The translations under genes and the position numbers were made by a program. The notes under the pieces are model-generated. The model was not told where the DNA came from, made no database searches, and was given only the letters and a program-made list of their open reading frames with translations. A stretch of 43,513 nucleotides of DNA from Fimbriiglobus sp. GTDB lineage: Bacteria > Planctomycetota > Planctomycetia > Gemmatales > Gemmataceae. Location of the stretch: the NCBI GenBank assembly GCA_025362195.1, contig JANYHV010000018.1, positions 1 through 43,513 on the forward strand. The letters are read 5' to 3'. Position 1 is the stretch's first letter; the number at the start of each line of letters is the position of its first letter. This document shows positions 1 to 8,901 of the stretch, one piece after another.

Positions 1-4
1 GCCC

Positions 5-70
5 GGCGAGCCAGGAGGGTGAGCGACTGGAGGTTCCTCGACCTCCACTCGCTCACCCTCTCGGCTCGCC
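5..70. repeat. Palindromic repeat, GTGAGCGACTGGAGG family, copy 1
   Basis: Two 30-bp arms (5-34 and 41-70) pair with about four mismatches around a 6-nt loop. The core is GTGAGCGACTGGAGG, and the outer arms begin GGCGAGCC. It lies 11 bp past the stop codon of the minus-strand acetolactate synthase gene, so it may act as its transcription terminator, although no clear T-run follows. A closely related palindrome is at 18801-18876, also just after a minus-strand stop codon, and a half-site at 19888-19903. Confidence 0.85.
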
Positions 71-81
71 ATAATTCGACG

Positions 82-1851
82 CTACGCCTTGATGATGTCC
101 TTGACGGTCATGCCGCTGGGGATCATCGGCAGGACGTGCTCCTGGTGGGGGACGTGGACGTTCAGCAGGTACGGGCCGTCGTGGTCGAGCATGGCGATCA
201 GGGCGGCGTCGAGGTCGGCCTTATCGACGATCGCCTGGCCCTTCACGCCGAACCCTTCGGCCACCTTCACGAAGTCCGGGTACGGGGTTTCTTCGCCCGA
301 CCCGAGGTACGTGTGCCCGCGGTTGGAGCCGAAGAAGCGGTCCTCCCACTGCATCACCATGCCGAGGTGCTGGTTGTTCAACAGCAGCACCTTCGCGCCG
401 ATCTTCTCGGTGTAGCAACAGGCGAGTTCTTGCACGTTCATGAGGAAACTGCCGTCGCCGTCGATGTCGATGCAGACGTGGTCCGGGTGGGCGACCTTCG
501 CGCCCATCGCCGCCGGGAGGCCGAAGCCCATCGTGCCGAGGCCGCCGGACGTGATCCACGTCCGCGGGTGGTTGAACCCGAAGTACTGGGCCGCCCACAT
601 CTGGTGCTGGCCGACGCCCGTCGAGACGATGACCTTGTCGAGTTGGCCGCGGTCCTTGAGGATTTCGTGCAGCCGCTTGATGGCCGCCTGCGGCAGGATG
701 GCGTCGTCGCGGTCGGCGAACGTCAGCGGCTCGGTCTCGCGCCACTCGTCGATCTGCTGCAACCACTCGGCGTACCGGCCGCCGGCCACGAGGTCGGTGT
801 TCTCGTCCTCGCGGACCATCGCCAGGAGCTCGGTGAGGACCTGCTTCACGTCGCCGTGAACGGGGACGTGGGCGAACTTGTTCTTGTGGATCTCGGACTT
901 GTCGATATCGACGTGGACGATCTTGCCGTGCTTGGCGAACTCGGTCAGCTTTCCCGTGACGCGGTCGTCGAAGCGGACGCCAATGGCGAGCAGCAGGTCG
1001 GCGTCGTTGACGGCGTAGTTGCTGGTGACTGTGCCGTGCATGCCCATCATTTGCAGGCACAAGTAGTGGTCGGCGGGGAAGTTGCCGATGCCGTGCAGGG
1101 TGAGCGCGACCGGGATGCCGGTCAACTCGGCGAACAGCTTGAAGACCTCGGCGGCCCCGGCGTGCGTCAGCCCGCCGCCGGCGTAGAAGATCGGCCGCTT
1201 CGAGCCGCGGATGGCGTCGAGGATCGGCTGCAACTGGGCGCGCTTGACGGCCGGGGTCGGCCGGTACCCGGGCAGGTTCATCGGCGCGTCCCAGTCGGGC
1301 ACGACCCGCTTGATCTGCACGTCCTTGGGCACGTCGATGATGATCGGGCCGGGCCGGCCGGTCGTGGCGATGTGGAACGCCTCCTTCATCACCCGCGGCA
1401 AGTCCTCCGTGCGGGTGACGAGGAAGTGGTGCTTCGTGATCGCCCGGCACACCTCGACGATGGGGGTCTCCTGGAAGGCGTCGGTGCCGATGACCGGGGT
1501 CGAGACCTGCCCGGTGATGGCGATCATCGGGATCGAGTCCATCTTGGCGTCGGCCAGGCAGGTGACGAAGTTGGTCGCCCCGGGGCCGCTGGTGGACATG
1601 CACACGCTCGGCTTGCCGGTGCTGCGGCTGTACCCGTGGGCCATGAACCCGCCGCCCTGCTCGTGCCGGGGGAGGATGGTGCGGACGCGGTCGGCGTACC
1701 GGGTGAGGGTCTGGTGGATGGGCATACTCGCGCCGCCGGGGTAGGCGAACACGGTATCGACGCCGTGGTTGATGAGGGACTGGACGAGGATGTCGGCCCC
1801 GCTCATCGGCTCGGCGGAATGGCCCTGACCCGCGGTACTCGGACTGCCCAT
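82..1851 (-). CDS. ilvB: Acetolactate synthase large (catalytic) subunit
   Basis: ThDP-dependent enzyme of valine, leucine and isoleucine synthesis; it condenses pyruvate with pyruvate or 2-oxobutyrate. The 589-residue product has the usual three parts: an N-terminal Pyr domain with [14 protein letters not shown] and the catalytic Glu64 in [12 protein letters not shown], a central FAD-type domain, and a C-terminal PP domain with the ThDP/Mg motif [13 protein letters not shown] chose the ATG at 1851 because AAGGGACGGG lies at ribosome-binding distance and the family begins near here; an open frame continues upstream to 1956, and an internal ATG at 1806 (MSGADILVQ) is another option. No regulatory subunit gene (ilvN) is adjacent, so it must be elsewhere or absent. 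The family also contains other ThDP enzymes, but the length and motifs fit biosynthetic IlvB best. Confidence 0.95.
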   Translation of the reverse strand: MGSPSTAGQGHSAEPMSGADILVQSLINHGVDTVFAYPGGASMPIHQTLTRYADRVRTILPRHEQGGGFMAHGYSRSTGKPSVCMSTSGPGATNFVTCLADAKMDSIPMIAITGQVSTPVIGTDAFQETPIVEVCRAITKHHFLVTRTEDLPRVMKEAFHIATTGRPGPIIIDVPKDVQIKRVVPDWDAPMNLPGYRPTPAVKRAQLQPILDAIRGSKRPIFYAGGGLTHAGAAEVFKLFAELTGIPVALTLHGIGNFPADHYLCLQMMGMHGTVTSNYAVNDADLLLAIGVRFDDRVTGKLTEFAKHGKIVHVDIDKSEIHKNKFAHVPVHGDVKQVLTELLAMVREDENTDLVAGGRYAEWLQQIDEWRETEPLTFADRDDAILPQAAIKRLHEILKDRGQLDKVIVSTGVGQHQMWAAQYFGFNHPRTWITSGGLGTMGFGLPAAMGAKVAHPDHVCIDIDGDGSFLMNVQELACCYTEKIGAKVLLLNNQHLGMVMQWEDRFFGSNRGHTYLGSGEETPYPDFVKVAEGFGVKGQAIVDKADLDAALIAMLDHDGPYLLNVHVPHQEHVLPMIPSGMTVKDIIKA

Positions 1852-1921
1852 GATACCCGTCCCTTGAAGGCGACACGACTCGGAAGAGATGCGGCCGCAC
1901 TGGCGGCACTTCGCGCCAGAA

Positions 1922-1927
1922 AGTATA
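1922..1927 (-). promoter_or_regulatory. Possible -10 box of ilvB
   Basis: Read on the minus strand this is TATACT, about 70 bp upstream of the chosen ilvB start. No convincing -35 hexamer is seen at the normal distance. Tentative. Confidence 0.35.
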
Positions 1928-1960
1928 CCAACGCCGGCCCCGATTGCAGGGGCCAATCGG

Positions 1961-2325
1961 AGAGTTTCAGCGGTGGCCGGGAAGAATTTCCACCACAGAG
2001 GTAACAGAGAGCACGGAGCGGAGAAGCAAAAACTGAGAGTGTACCAGAGGGCGAACGCGGTCGGCGGTGGTGCTCGACCGGCGGAGTCTCACTCTTTGAG
2101 GCTCTCGGGTTTCTCTTCACAGAGTTTCGCCGGTGGCCGCGAAGAATTTCCACCACAGAGGCGACAGAGGGCACAGAGCAAACCGAGAAAGCCGTCGGGT
2201 CGAGACCCGACGGCTCGGGCATTCGCCTTCTCGAACACTCTGGGTTTCTGCTTCTCTGCTCTGTGCTCTCTGTTGCCTCTGTGGTGAGGATTCTTGTGTC
2301 GCCTCTGTGGTGAGTATTCTTTCTC
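1961..2325. repeat. CCACAGAGG-type dispersed repeats, two direct and one inverted group, with a central perfect hairpin
   Basis: This fills the gap between divergent ilvB and the HEAT-repeat gene. Two direct copies share CGGTGGCCG.GAAGAATTTCC followed by ACCACAGAGG and ACAGAG (about 1968-2010 and 2129-2175). Inverted copies, CTCTGTTGCCTCTGTGGTGA and GCCTCTGTGGTGAG, lie at about 2258-2314. Between them, 2191-2214 is a perfect hairpin: 10-bp arms GCCGTCGGGT/ACCCGACGGC with a CGAG loop. Open frames cross the region on both strands but look like read-through of repeats, not genes. The inverted layout could form a long cruciform or RNA hairpin. Confidence 0.8.
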
Positions 2326-2409
2326 CGGGCGCGCAAGGTGGCTTGCCCGGGGCGTTCGTGACGGGTTATCATGCGTTCTTACCACGGCCCCGCCCCGGAG
2401 CGTGCGATC

Positions 2410-3693
2410 ATGCGACGACTTCTCGCCCGCTCCCTGACGACGGCCCTCCTGCTCGCCGGCACGGCGTCGGCCCAGCCGTCGCCCCTGCCGCCGGTCTTGC
2501 CGGGTCCGGCCGCGTCGCCCGCGACCCCGCCGGCGACGCCCGCGCCGGCGGGCCCTACGGGGCTGCCGGCGACGCCCGGGGTGCCGTTCAACCCGGCCAA
2601 GGTGACGTGGCCGACGGAAGTCGGCGGGCGGACGATCTCGTCGGTCGTGGGCGACTTGCGGAACGCCGACCCGACGGTCCAGGAGGCGGCCCTGCGGGCG
2701 ATCCAGTACTTCGGCCCGGAAGCGGCCCGCAAGTTCGCCATGCGGGCCGTCATCCCGATGGTCGAGAACGCCGACCCCGGCGTGCGGACGAACGCCATCC
2801 TGCTCATCGGCGCGGTCGGGTTCGACAACGCCAAGGACTTCGACGCGGCCGTGGCCAAACTCGGCGCGCTGCTCGGGAACACGGCCAAGGGCAGCATCAT
2901 GCGGCTGCACGCGACCCGGGCGCTGGCCACCCTCGGGGCCGAGGCCCACGCCGCCATCCCGGTGCTGTGCGGCCTGGCCGACGACCCGTCCTGGGAGGTC
3001 CGGGCCGCCCTCGCCGACGCCCTCGGCCGGCTCGGCCCGGCCGTGTACGAGCAGAGCACCGTCCTCGACGGCCCGACCGCGGTGAAGGTGCCGAAGCTCA
3101 AGCGCGAGGCCAGCCGGGCGGCGATGCAGAAGCTCAGCTTCGTGCTCATCAAGGACCCGAGTTCGAGCGTCCGCATGGAGGCGTGCCAGGCGCTGATTAC
3201 CCTCGGCCCGCCGCACGTCGCCGACCCCAAGCAGTACGCCGCGGTCAGCCAGCCGTTCACGGACGCCATCGCCAGCCGGCTCAAGTTCGAGAAGGAGCCG
3301 GTCGTCAAGATTTGGCTCAACCTGCTGCACATGATGTACGACGAGCGCGTCTTCCCCGCGGCCCTCAAGCTGATCGAGGCCGAGGTCCACAACGCGGACG
3401 TCGGCATCCGCCTGCAAGCACTCGGCGCGCTCGCCATTCTCGGGCCGAAGGCGTTGCCCGCCCTCGACGAGGTCGCCCGGGCACTGCACACCGGCGACAC
3501 CCCGGTCCAGGTCGCGGCGATCCAGTCGATGGTGGCGATGGGCGAGGACTCGGCGAAAACGGTCCTGCCCGAGCTCGACCGGTTCGTGGCCGAGACGAAG
3601 CAAGCCGACGTCCGCGCCTACGCCGTCGAGGCCGTGAAGTTCCTGCGCAAGAACAAGCCCGCCCCCCCCGCCCCCGTCGTGGCCAAGCCGTAG
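2410..3693 (+). CDS. Secreted HEAT-repeat protein
   Basis: A 427-residue protein of unknown specific role. It has a signal peptide (about residues 1-22, ending TASAQ), then a Pro/Ala-rich linker, then alpha-helical HEAT/PBS-lyase-type repeats from about residue 70 to 410. These show as recurring helix pairs with phrases such as DPTVQEAALRAI, DPSWEVRAALADALGRLGP and SSVRMEACQALITLGP. Such repeats are usually protein-binding scaffolds; no catalytic motif is visible. The start at 2410 is preferred over an in-frame ATG at 2371 because it begins directly at the signal peptide and follows CCGGAG. It stands alone between ilvB (divergent) and the AsmA-like gene. Confidence 0.85.
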   Translation: MRRLLARSLTTALLLAGTASAQPSPLPPVLPGPAASPATPPATPAPAGPTGLPATPGVPFNPAKVTWPTEVGGRTISSVVGDLRNADPTVQEAALRAIQYFGPEAARKFAMRAVIPMVENADPGVRTNAILLIGAVGFDNAKDFDAAVAKLGALLGNTAKGSIMRLHATRALATLGAEAHAAIPVLCGLADDPSWEVRAALADALGRLGPAVYEQSTVLDGPTAVKVPKLKREASRAAMQKLSFVLIKDPSSSVRMEACQALITLGPPHVADPKQYAAVSQPFTDAIASRLKFEKEPVVKIWLNLLHMMYDERVFPAALKLIEAEVHNADVGIRLQALGALAILGPKALPALDEVARALHTGDTPVQVAAIQSMVAMGEDSAKTVLPELDRFVAETKQADVRAYAVEAVKFLRKNKPAPPAPVVAKP

Positions 3694-3811
3694 CCCGCGG
3701 CCCCCGTCATCCCGCCGGGCGGTCGGAATTGACCGAACCGGGCGGGCGGCGTATTGTCCCGGCCTCACACGATGACTCTCCACGGCCAAGGACGGCCAAG
3801 GGCGGCCCCGG

Positions 3812-6800
3812 ATGGCATGGCTACGCGGCGGACTGGTTCGGCTCCTCATCCTCGCCGTCGCCGCGGCGGTCGTCGGCGGCGCGTTCGTGGCCCACGACTA
3901 CGTCCGCCCGGAGCGCGTCCGCGAAGCCCTGCTCGCCACCCTGCGCGAGAAGCTGCCCGGGGTGGACGTGCAGGTCGAGTCGGCCGGGTTGCGGCTCCTC
4001 GGCGGCATCTCGGTCGAGGGCCTGACGCTCACCCGGCCGGGGGACGCCGAGCCGTTCTTCGCCGCCCCCCGGGCCACCGTGTCGCACGACAAGGAGTCGC
4101 TCGCCCAGGGGGTCGTGCAGATCCGCAAGGTCGAGATCGACGGGGCGACCCTCCGCGTGAACCGCGCGGCCGACGGCCACTTCGACCTGGAAGGCCTGCT
4201 CCCGCCGGCCCCGGCGTCCGCCGACCTCGCGCCGATCCCGACCGTCCTCGTCAAGAACGCGACCGTGTTCGTGACCGACCACCGGCCCCAGCCGGTCCCG
4301 CCGTTGGTCCTCACGGACGTGAAACTGCACCTGCTCAACGACCCCGTGGCGGTGTTGAAAGTCGAGGCCGGGTTCACGCTCGCCCCGCAGACCGCGGCCG
4401 GGACCGACCCGGCCGGCTTCCGCGTGGCGATGACCGTCGCCGCGAAGTACCACCGGCTCGACAAGTCGGTGACGGCCCGGATCGAGGTGCCCGAGTTGAC
4501 GATGGTGCCCGACCTCGCCCCGGCGTTCGCCAAAGTCCACCCGGCGCTCGCCGACTACCTGTCGCAGTTCCACGCGACCCTGGGCATCAAGGCGGACGTG
4601 AAAGTCGAGGCCGGCCTGGCCCCCAAGTACGACGTGAAGATCGACGTCCGGGACGGCCGGTTCGACGACGAGAACTTGCCCTGGCCGGTCGAGCAACTCA
4701 CCGGCACCGTGCAAGTCAAGGACGGCAAGCTCACGGTCGAGAAGGCGACGGCCCGGTTCGGCAAGGCGACCGTCGAGATCGCCCTGGAGACCCGGTCGCC
4801 CGCCGCCGGGGCCGCGCCGCCGACCGACACGCCCCAGGTGCTGCCCCCGACGATCGGCGGGGCGGCCGCCCCGGACGGCCCGCTCAAGGCCCTCGAAGAC
4901 AAGATCGAGCGGCTGCAACTGACCGTCCGGCAACTCGCCCTGGACGACGAATTCTTCGCCAAGCTGCCGCCCAAGGTCCACCGCATCCGCCGCATGTTCA
5001 GCCCGGCCGGGACCGTCGATGTCGGCGTGTCGCTCGTCCGCACCCCGACCGGCGTCAAGCAGGAACTGGAAGTCCGGCCGAACCGCGCGAGCATGAACTA
5101 CGAGAAGTTCAAGTACCCGGTGCAAGACCTCGGCGGCAACGTCAAGCTCGTGACCCTGCCCGACGGCACCAGCGAGTTCCGCGTGCAGATCACGGGCACG
5201 GCCAGCCAGCGGCGGATCGAGTTGACCGGGCGGGTCGGGAGCGAAGGCCCGGACCCGCTCATCGACTTGAAGCTGACCGGCATCAACTTCCCCATCGACG
5301 AGCGGCTGTTCGCGGCGATGCCCGCCAAGTACGCCGCGTCGCTGGGCAAGCTCCAGGCCGCCGGGCGGGGCGACTTCAGCGTGCAAATTCACCAGGCCCA
5401 GGGCGTCAACCGGTGCGAGAGCACGATCCAGGTGAGCGTCCACGAGGCGACGATCAACTACGACTACTTCCCGTACCCGCTCCGCAACATCCGCGGCCGG
5501 GTGTGCGTCCGCATCGCCGCGGCGACCCCCGACCGGCCGCTCCGGCCCGAGCTGCCCCTGGGCCCGCCGGTGGACACCGACCGCGTCGAAATCCGCAACT
5601 TCGAGGCCGCCCACGCCGACGGCAAGCTGTGGCTGGACGGCGACTCGGAGCCCGTCTCGGGCACGGCCGACCGCAAGCTGGCGCTCAGCATCAAGGGCGA
5701 GAACCTGCCGTTCGACGCGGACTTCAAGGCGGCCGTCGGCACGCTCAAAGTCGGCGACCTGTGGCGGGCCGTCGCCCCCCGCGGCACGTTCACGTTCGGC
5801 GCGGAGGTCGAGATCGTCGAGCGCGGCAGCCCGCCGCCGTCCGCGACGACCGTGCTGAGCAACGCGCCGAGCCGGCTCGTCGTGCCGACCTCGCTGACGA
5901 CCCTGCCCGGCGAGCCGCCGTTCAACCCGGCCAGCGACCTGAAACTGGCGATCAACTTCAAGGGGCCGACGGTCACGCCCGAGGGCTTCCCGTACGACCT
6001 CGAAGAGTTGAGCGGCGTCATCCAGTACGCGCAGGGCAAGGTCGATCTGAAGTCCCTGGCGGCCCACCACGGCGGCACGTCGTTGACCCTGGACGCGGCG
6101 GAAGTCCGGTTCGGCCGGGACGGCGAGGTCTGGGCGAACGTCGGCGTCGTGTCCGTGCGGCCGCTCGCGTTCGACGCCGACGTGTTGAAAGCCCTGCCGC
6201 CCAAGGCCCGGGAGGCGGTCAAGGCGTTGAAGTTCCGCGGCCCGGCCGACCTGCACTTGAAGCACCTCGTCGTCAGTTTCCCCGGCACCGGCCCGGCGAC
6301 CCCGGTCCCCGCCGTGTCGCCCGGCGCGCAGGTCGTCCGCGGGCAGACCCCGGCCGCGGCCAACCCGGTCGCGTACTGGGAGGGCGAGGTCAAGATGCAC
6401 GGCGCGAGCTTCGAGCTGGGCACCGACTTCGAGGAGGTCCACGGGACCGTCTACTCGCGGGGCCGGTACGACGGCGACCGCTGGGGGGACGTGCTCGGCA
6501 ACGCCTGGCTCGACCGGGCCACCGTGGTCCGCCAGCCGGTCACCAAGTTGAAGGCCAGCTACGCGGCCGCGGCCCAACAGCCCGACCCGGCCCGGCCCGG
6601 CACCTACGCCCCGTTCGTCGTCGCCTTCCCGGACTTGACGGCGAACGCCTACCAGGGGACCGTCGGGGGCAAGGGCCGCGTCGCCCTCGGCCGGCCCGGC
6701 GAGGACCCGGCGTTCGTCCTCGAACTCACCGCGTCCGGCGTCCGCCTCGACGAACTCGCCGCCCAGACCAAGCTGGCCGGGACCGGCGAGTTGCGCGGCC

Positions 6801-7351
6801 TGGCCCAGGGCAAAGTCCGCCTGGAATCGCAGGCCGACCCGCGGACCGGGCAAACCGTCCTCACCGGGGCCGGCCAGATCGACGTGCTCAACGGCCGCCT
6901 GTACAACCTGCCGGTCCTCCTGCCCCTGTTGAAACTGTTGAAGTTGCAGACGCCCGACCAGACGGCGTTCGAGGAGGCCCACGCCCTGTTCGAGCTGCGC
7001 GGCGACCGCCTGCGGGTGACGCAACTCGACCTGATCGGCACCGCCCTGAGCCTCGGCGGGTCGGGCGACCTGGACCTCAAGGGGGACGAGGTCCGGTTCG
7101 AGTTCTACACCGTCTGGTCGCAGGCCCTGCGGCGGTGGCTGACGACCCCGCTGGGGGACGTGACCTCGTTCCTGAGCGGCAACCTGTTCAAGATCGAGAT
7201 GGTCAAGACGCCGGGCCGGGCGATGGAGTACCGGCCGCAGATGCTCCCGGTCGTGACCGAGCCGATGAAGGCCGTGGCCGAGCGCCTGCGGAACCGCCTC
7301 GCCCCTGCCCCGACCGACCCGGCCCCCGTACAACAGCCCGGGCGACGCTAG
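3812..7351 (+). CDS. AsmA-like large envelope protein
   Basis: A 1179-residue protein with one N-terminal membrane anchor (about residues 7-27), followed by a long beta-rich body. Its C-terminal part (about residues 1020-1130, with LNGRLYNLPVLLPLLKLL and LIGTALSLGGSGDLDL) matches the layout of AsmA/DUF3971/TamB-like proteins, which form long bridges or chaperone envelope assembly and are implicated in lipid transport between membranes. That function is known for relatives, not shown here. The body has repeated phrases such as PVEQLTGTVQVKDGKLTVEKA and FPYDLEELSG that look like repeated modules. The next gene downstream is an LptF/LptG-type permease, which supports an envelope lipid role. The start ATG at 3812 has only a weak purine stretch in front; a longer overlapping open frame in another register is a shadow. 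Confidence 0.8.
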   Translation: MAWLRGGLVRLLILAVAAAVVGGAFVAHDYVRPERVREALLATLREKLPGVDVQVESAGLRLLGGISVEGLTLTRPGDAEPFFAAPRATVSHDKESLAQGVVQIRKVEIDGATLRVNRAADGHFDLEGLLPPAPASADLAPIPTVLVKNATVFVTDHRPQPVPPLVLTDVKLHLLNDPVAVLKVEAGFTLAPQTAAGTDPAGFRVAMTVAAKYHRLDKSVTARIEVPELTMVPDLAPAFAKVHPALADYLSQFHATLGIKADVKVEAGLAPKYDVKIDVRDGRFDDENLPWPVEQLTGTVQVKDGKLTVEKATARFGKATVEIALETRSPAAGAAPPTDTPQVLPPTIGGAAAPDGPLKALEDKIERLQLTVRQLALDDEFFAKLPPKVHRIRRMFSPAGTVDVGVSLVRTPTGVKQELEVRPNRASMNYEKFKYPVQDLGGNVKLVTLPDGTSEFRVQITGTASQRRIELTGRVGSEGPDPLIDLKLTGINFPIDERLFAAMPAKYAASLGKLQAAGRGDFSVQIHQAQGVNRCESTIQVSVHEATINYDYFPYPLRNIRGRVCVRIAAATPDRPLRPELPLGPPVDTDRVEIRNFEAAHADGKLWLDGDSEPVSGTADRKLALSIKGENLPFDADFKAAVGTLKVGDLWRAVAPRGTFTFGAEVEIVERGSPPPSATTVLSNAPSRLVVPTSLTTLPGEPPFNPASDLKLAINFKGPTVTPEGFPYDLEELSGVIQYAQGKVDLKSLAAHHGGTSLTLDAAEVRFGRDGEVWANVGVVSVRPLAFDADVLKALPPKAREAVKALKFRGPADLHLKHLVVSFPGTGPATPVPAVSPGAQVVRGQTPAAANPVAYWEGEVKMHGASFELGTDFEEVHGTVYSRGRYDGDRWGDVLGNAWLDRATVVRQPVTKLKASYAAAAQQPDPARPGTYAPFVVAFPDLTANAYQGTVGGKGRVALGRPGEDPAFVLELTASGVRLDELAAQTKLAGTGELRGLAQGKVRLESQADPRTGQTVLTGAGQIDVLNGRLYNLPVLLPLLKLLKLQTPDQTAFEEAHALFELRGDRLRVTQLDLIGTALSLGGSGDLDLKGDEVRFEFYTVWSQALRRWLTTPLGDVTSFLSGNLFKIEMVKTPGRAMEYRPQMLPVVTEPMKAVAERLRNRLAPAPTDPAPVQQPGRR

Positions 7352-7358
7352 CGCGTCG

Positions 7359-7517
7359 CGGGTATGGGGTGTGGGGTATCGCAGCGAAGATCGGGTATGG
7401 GATATGGGGTTTGGGGTATCGCAAACCCGAGCCTGCGCGTCCCCGAGTTCTGCGACACCCCAAACCCGACACCCGACACCCGATCTCGACTGCGATACCC
7501 CACACACCCCATACCCG
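7359..7517. repeat. Heptad-repeat palindrome without a gene (family H, copy 1)
   Basis: Two forward arrays of degenerate 7-mers (7359-7386: CGGGTAT, GGGGTGT, GGGGTAT, CGCAGCG; 7392-7426: CGGGTAT, GGGATAT, GGGGTTT, GGGGTAT, CGCAAAC) face two reversed arrays (7448-7482 and about 7491-7517) around a short core. The spacers between paired arrays also match in inverse, as CGCAGCGAAGATCGGG and CGCAGTCGAGATCGGG. It would fold as a hairpin with arms of about 65-70 bp in any transcript running from the AsmA-like gene into the permease gene. The same 7-mers and CGCA terminus flank the IVS-protein gene at 37900-38571. Confidence 0.9.
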
Positions 7518-7551
7518 GTTCAAACCGCGACCGACCCGGACGGAGACCGCG

Positions 7552-8805
7552 ATGATTCCCGGATTCGGCAAGTTGCAGTGGATGATCTTCTGGGAGTTGC
7601 TCCGCATCTTCTCCCTGACCTTGATCGGCCTGACCGGGATGTTCGTCATCGTCGGCCTCGTTCCGCTGGTCTCGCAGCACGGCCTGGGCGCGGAGCAACT
7701 CCTGCGCATCATCCCGCTGTTCGTGCCGTTCACCCTGCCGTACACCGTGCCCACGACGACCCTGTTCGCGTGCTGCGTGGTGTACGGGCGGCTGGCCAAC
7801 GACAACGAGATCGTCGCCATCAAGGCGGCCGGCATCGACCTGCTGACGATGCTCCGCCCGGCCGTCGTGTTGGGCGTGCTCGCCGGGGCGGCGACCCTCG
7901 CCATCTCGTTCACCGTGATCCCCCGGACCCAGGTCATGATCCAGGAGGAGATCATGCGCGAGCCGGAAGAGGTGCTGTACAACATGCTCAAGCGGGACCG
8001 GGTGGTCGGCCGGGAGGCCAAGTCGCAGTACGCCATGTACGTCCGCGACGTGCAGGGCAAGCGGCTCCTGGACGTGGTCATCAAGCGGAACAACAAGGAC
8101 CAGGTCAAGCAAATCCCGAATTACGGCGGGCGGAACGATTACGACTACCTGGCCCGCACGTCCCAGGCCCGGCTGAGCGTGGACCTCGCCCGCCGGGTGC
8201 TGACCGTGGACGCCGACCGGTGGGTCATCGCCGACTACTCGAACGCGAGCAACGTGAACAGCTTCGGCACGCAGCCGTACGAGATCGAACTGCCGGACAT
8301 CTTCTCGACCCGGGAGATCAAGAATCGGCCGGTCGCCCTGGAGTGGCCGGAACTCGGCGTCCGCCTCGACGAGCTGGTCAAGGAGCGGGACGCCATCGCC
8401 AAGAACAAGGACGCGAGCCAGGCCGCCGGGGCCGCGTCCGAAGACCCGGCCGTGCGCAAGGAGGTGCAGAACCAGCAGCTGCACTACGGCCAGCAGCTCA
8501 AGGACAACGACCGGAACGTCTGCAACGTCCGGTACGAGTACGCCATCCGGCCGGCCCTGGCGTTCAGTTGCCTCGTCTTCGCGTTGATCGGTGCCCCCGT
8601 CGGGGTGCTGTCGAACCGGTCGGACTACCTGAGCACGTTCGTCGTCTGCTTCCTCCCCACCATCCTGATCTACTACCCGATCCTGTTCTCCGGCCGGGGC
8701 ATGGCCATCGAGGGCAAAGTCCCCGCCGCCCTCGGCGCGTGGGGCGCGAACCTCGTCGTCGGCCTCGCCGCCCTCCTCCTCGTCTTCAAGGCGATCAAGC
8801 GGTAG
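7552..8805 (+). CDS. LptF/LptG-family (YjgP/YjgQ) permease
   Basis: A 417-residue inner-membrane protein matching the LptF/LptG family, whose members pair with the LptB ATPase to extract lipopolysaccharide and pass it to LptC/LptA. N-terminal membrane segments lie at about residues 15-37, 55-75 and 98-122, a large periplasmic domain at about 130-330, and three C-terminal segments at about 335-417 including ALIGAPVGVL. The phrase PYTVPTTTLFACCVVYGRLANDNEI is typical. ATG 7552 follows CGGAGA at good spacing. Only one such gene is here; canonical systems have an F and a G partner, so the other would be elsewhere. It is separated from the AsmA-like gene by the 159-bp heptad palindrome but probably co-transcribed. 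Confidence 0.88.
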   Translation: MIPGFGKLQWMIFWELLRIFSLTLIGLTGMFVIVGLVPLVSQHGLGAEQLLRIIPLFVPFTLPYTVPTTTLFACCVVYGRLANDNEIVAIKAAGIDLLTMLRPAVVLGVLAGAATLAISFTVIPRTQVMIQEEIMREPEEVLYNMLKRDRVVGREAKSQYAMYVRDVQGKRLLDVVIKRNNKDQVKQIPNYGGRNDYDYLARTSQARLSVDLARRVLTVDADRWVIADYSNASNVNSFGTQPYEIELPDIFSTREIKNRPVALEWPELGVRLDELVKERDAIAKNKDASQAAGAASEDPAVRKEVQNQQLHYGQQLKDNDRNVCNVRYEYAIRPALAFSCLVFALIGAPVGVLSNRSDYLSTFVVCFLPTILIYYPILFSGRGMAIEGKVPAALGAWGANLVVGLAALLLVFKAIKR

Positions 8806-8901
8806 GGCATTCAAAGCGGGGTGACAGGAATAGCCCCTGAATTGGGCGACACGCTCCGGCCGGTGATCGGGTAAAGTAGTGGTGAGAAAGGTGCGTCGCC
8901 C

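Noticed and set aside
19-2004. Long plus-strand open frame opposite ilvB
   Set aside because: It is antisense to a clear ilvB gene; its Val/Asp/Arg/Gly-rich composition is what a GC-rich codon pattern gives on the other strand.
2089-3849. Minus-strand open frame opposite the HEAT-repeat gene
   Set aside because: Antisense shadow that also runs through the CCACAGAGG repeats; no start or domain support.
7359-7517. CRISPR array
   Set aside because: The repeats are 7-mers without unique spacers and are arranged as inverted arrays.
3754-8805. One very long open frame that would join the AsmA-like region and the permease
   Set aside because: Before 7552 it is an out-of-frame reading of the AsmA-like gene and then of the heptad repeats; only the part from 7552 has real protein features.
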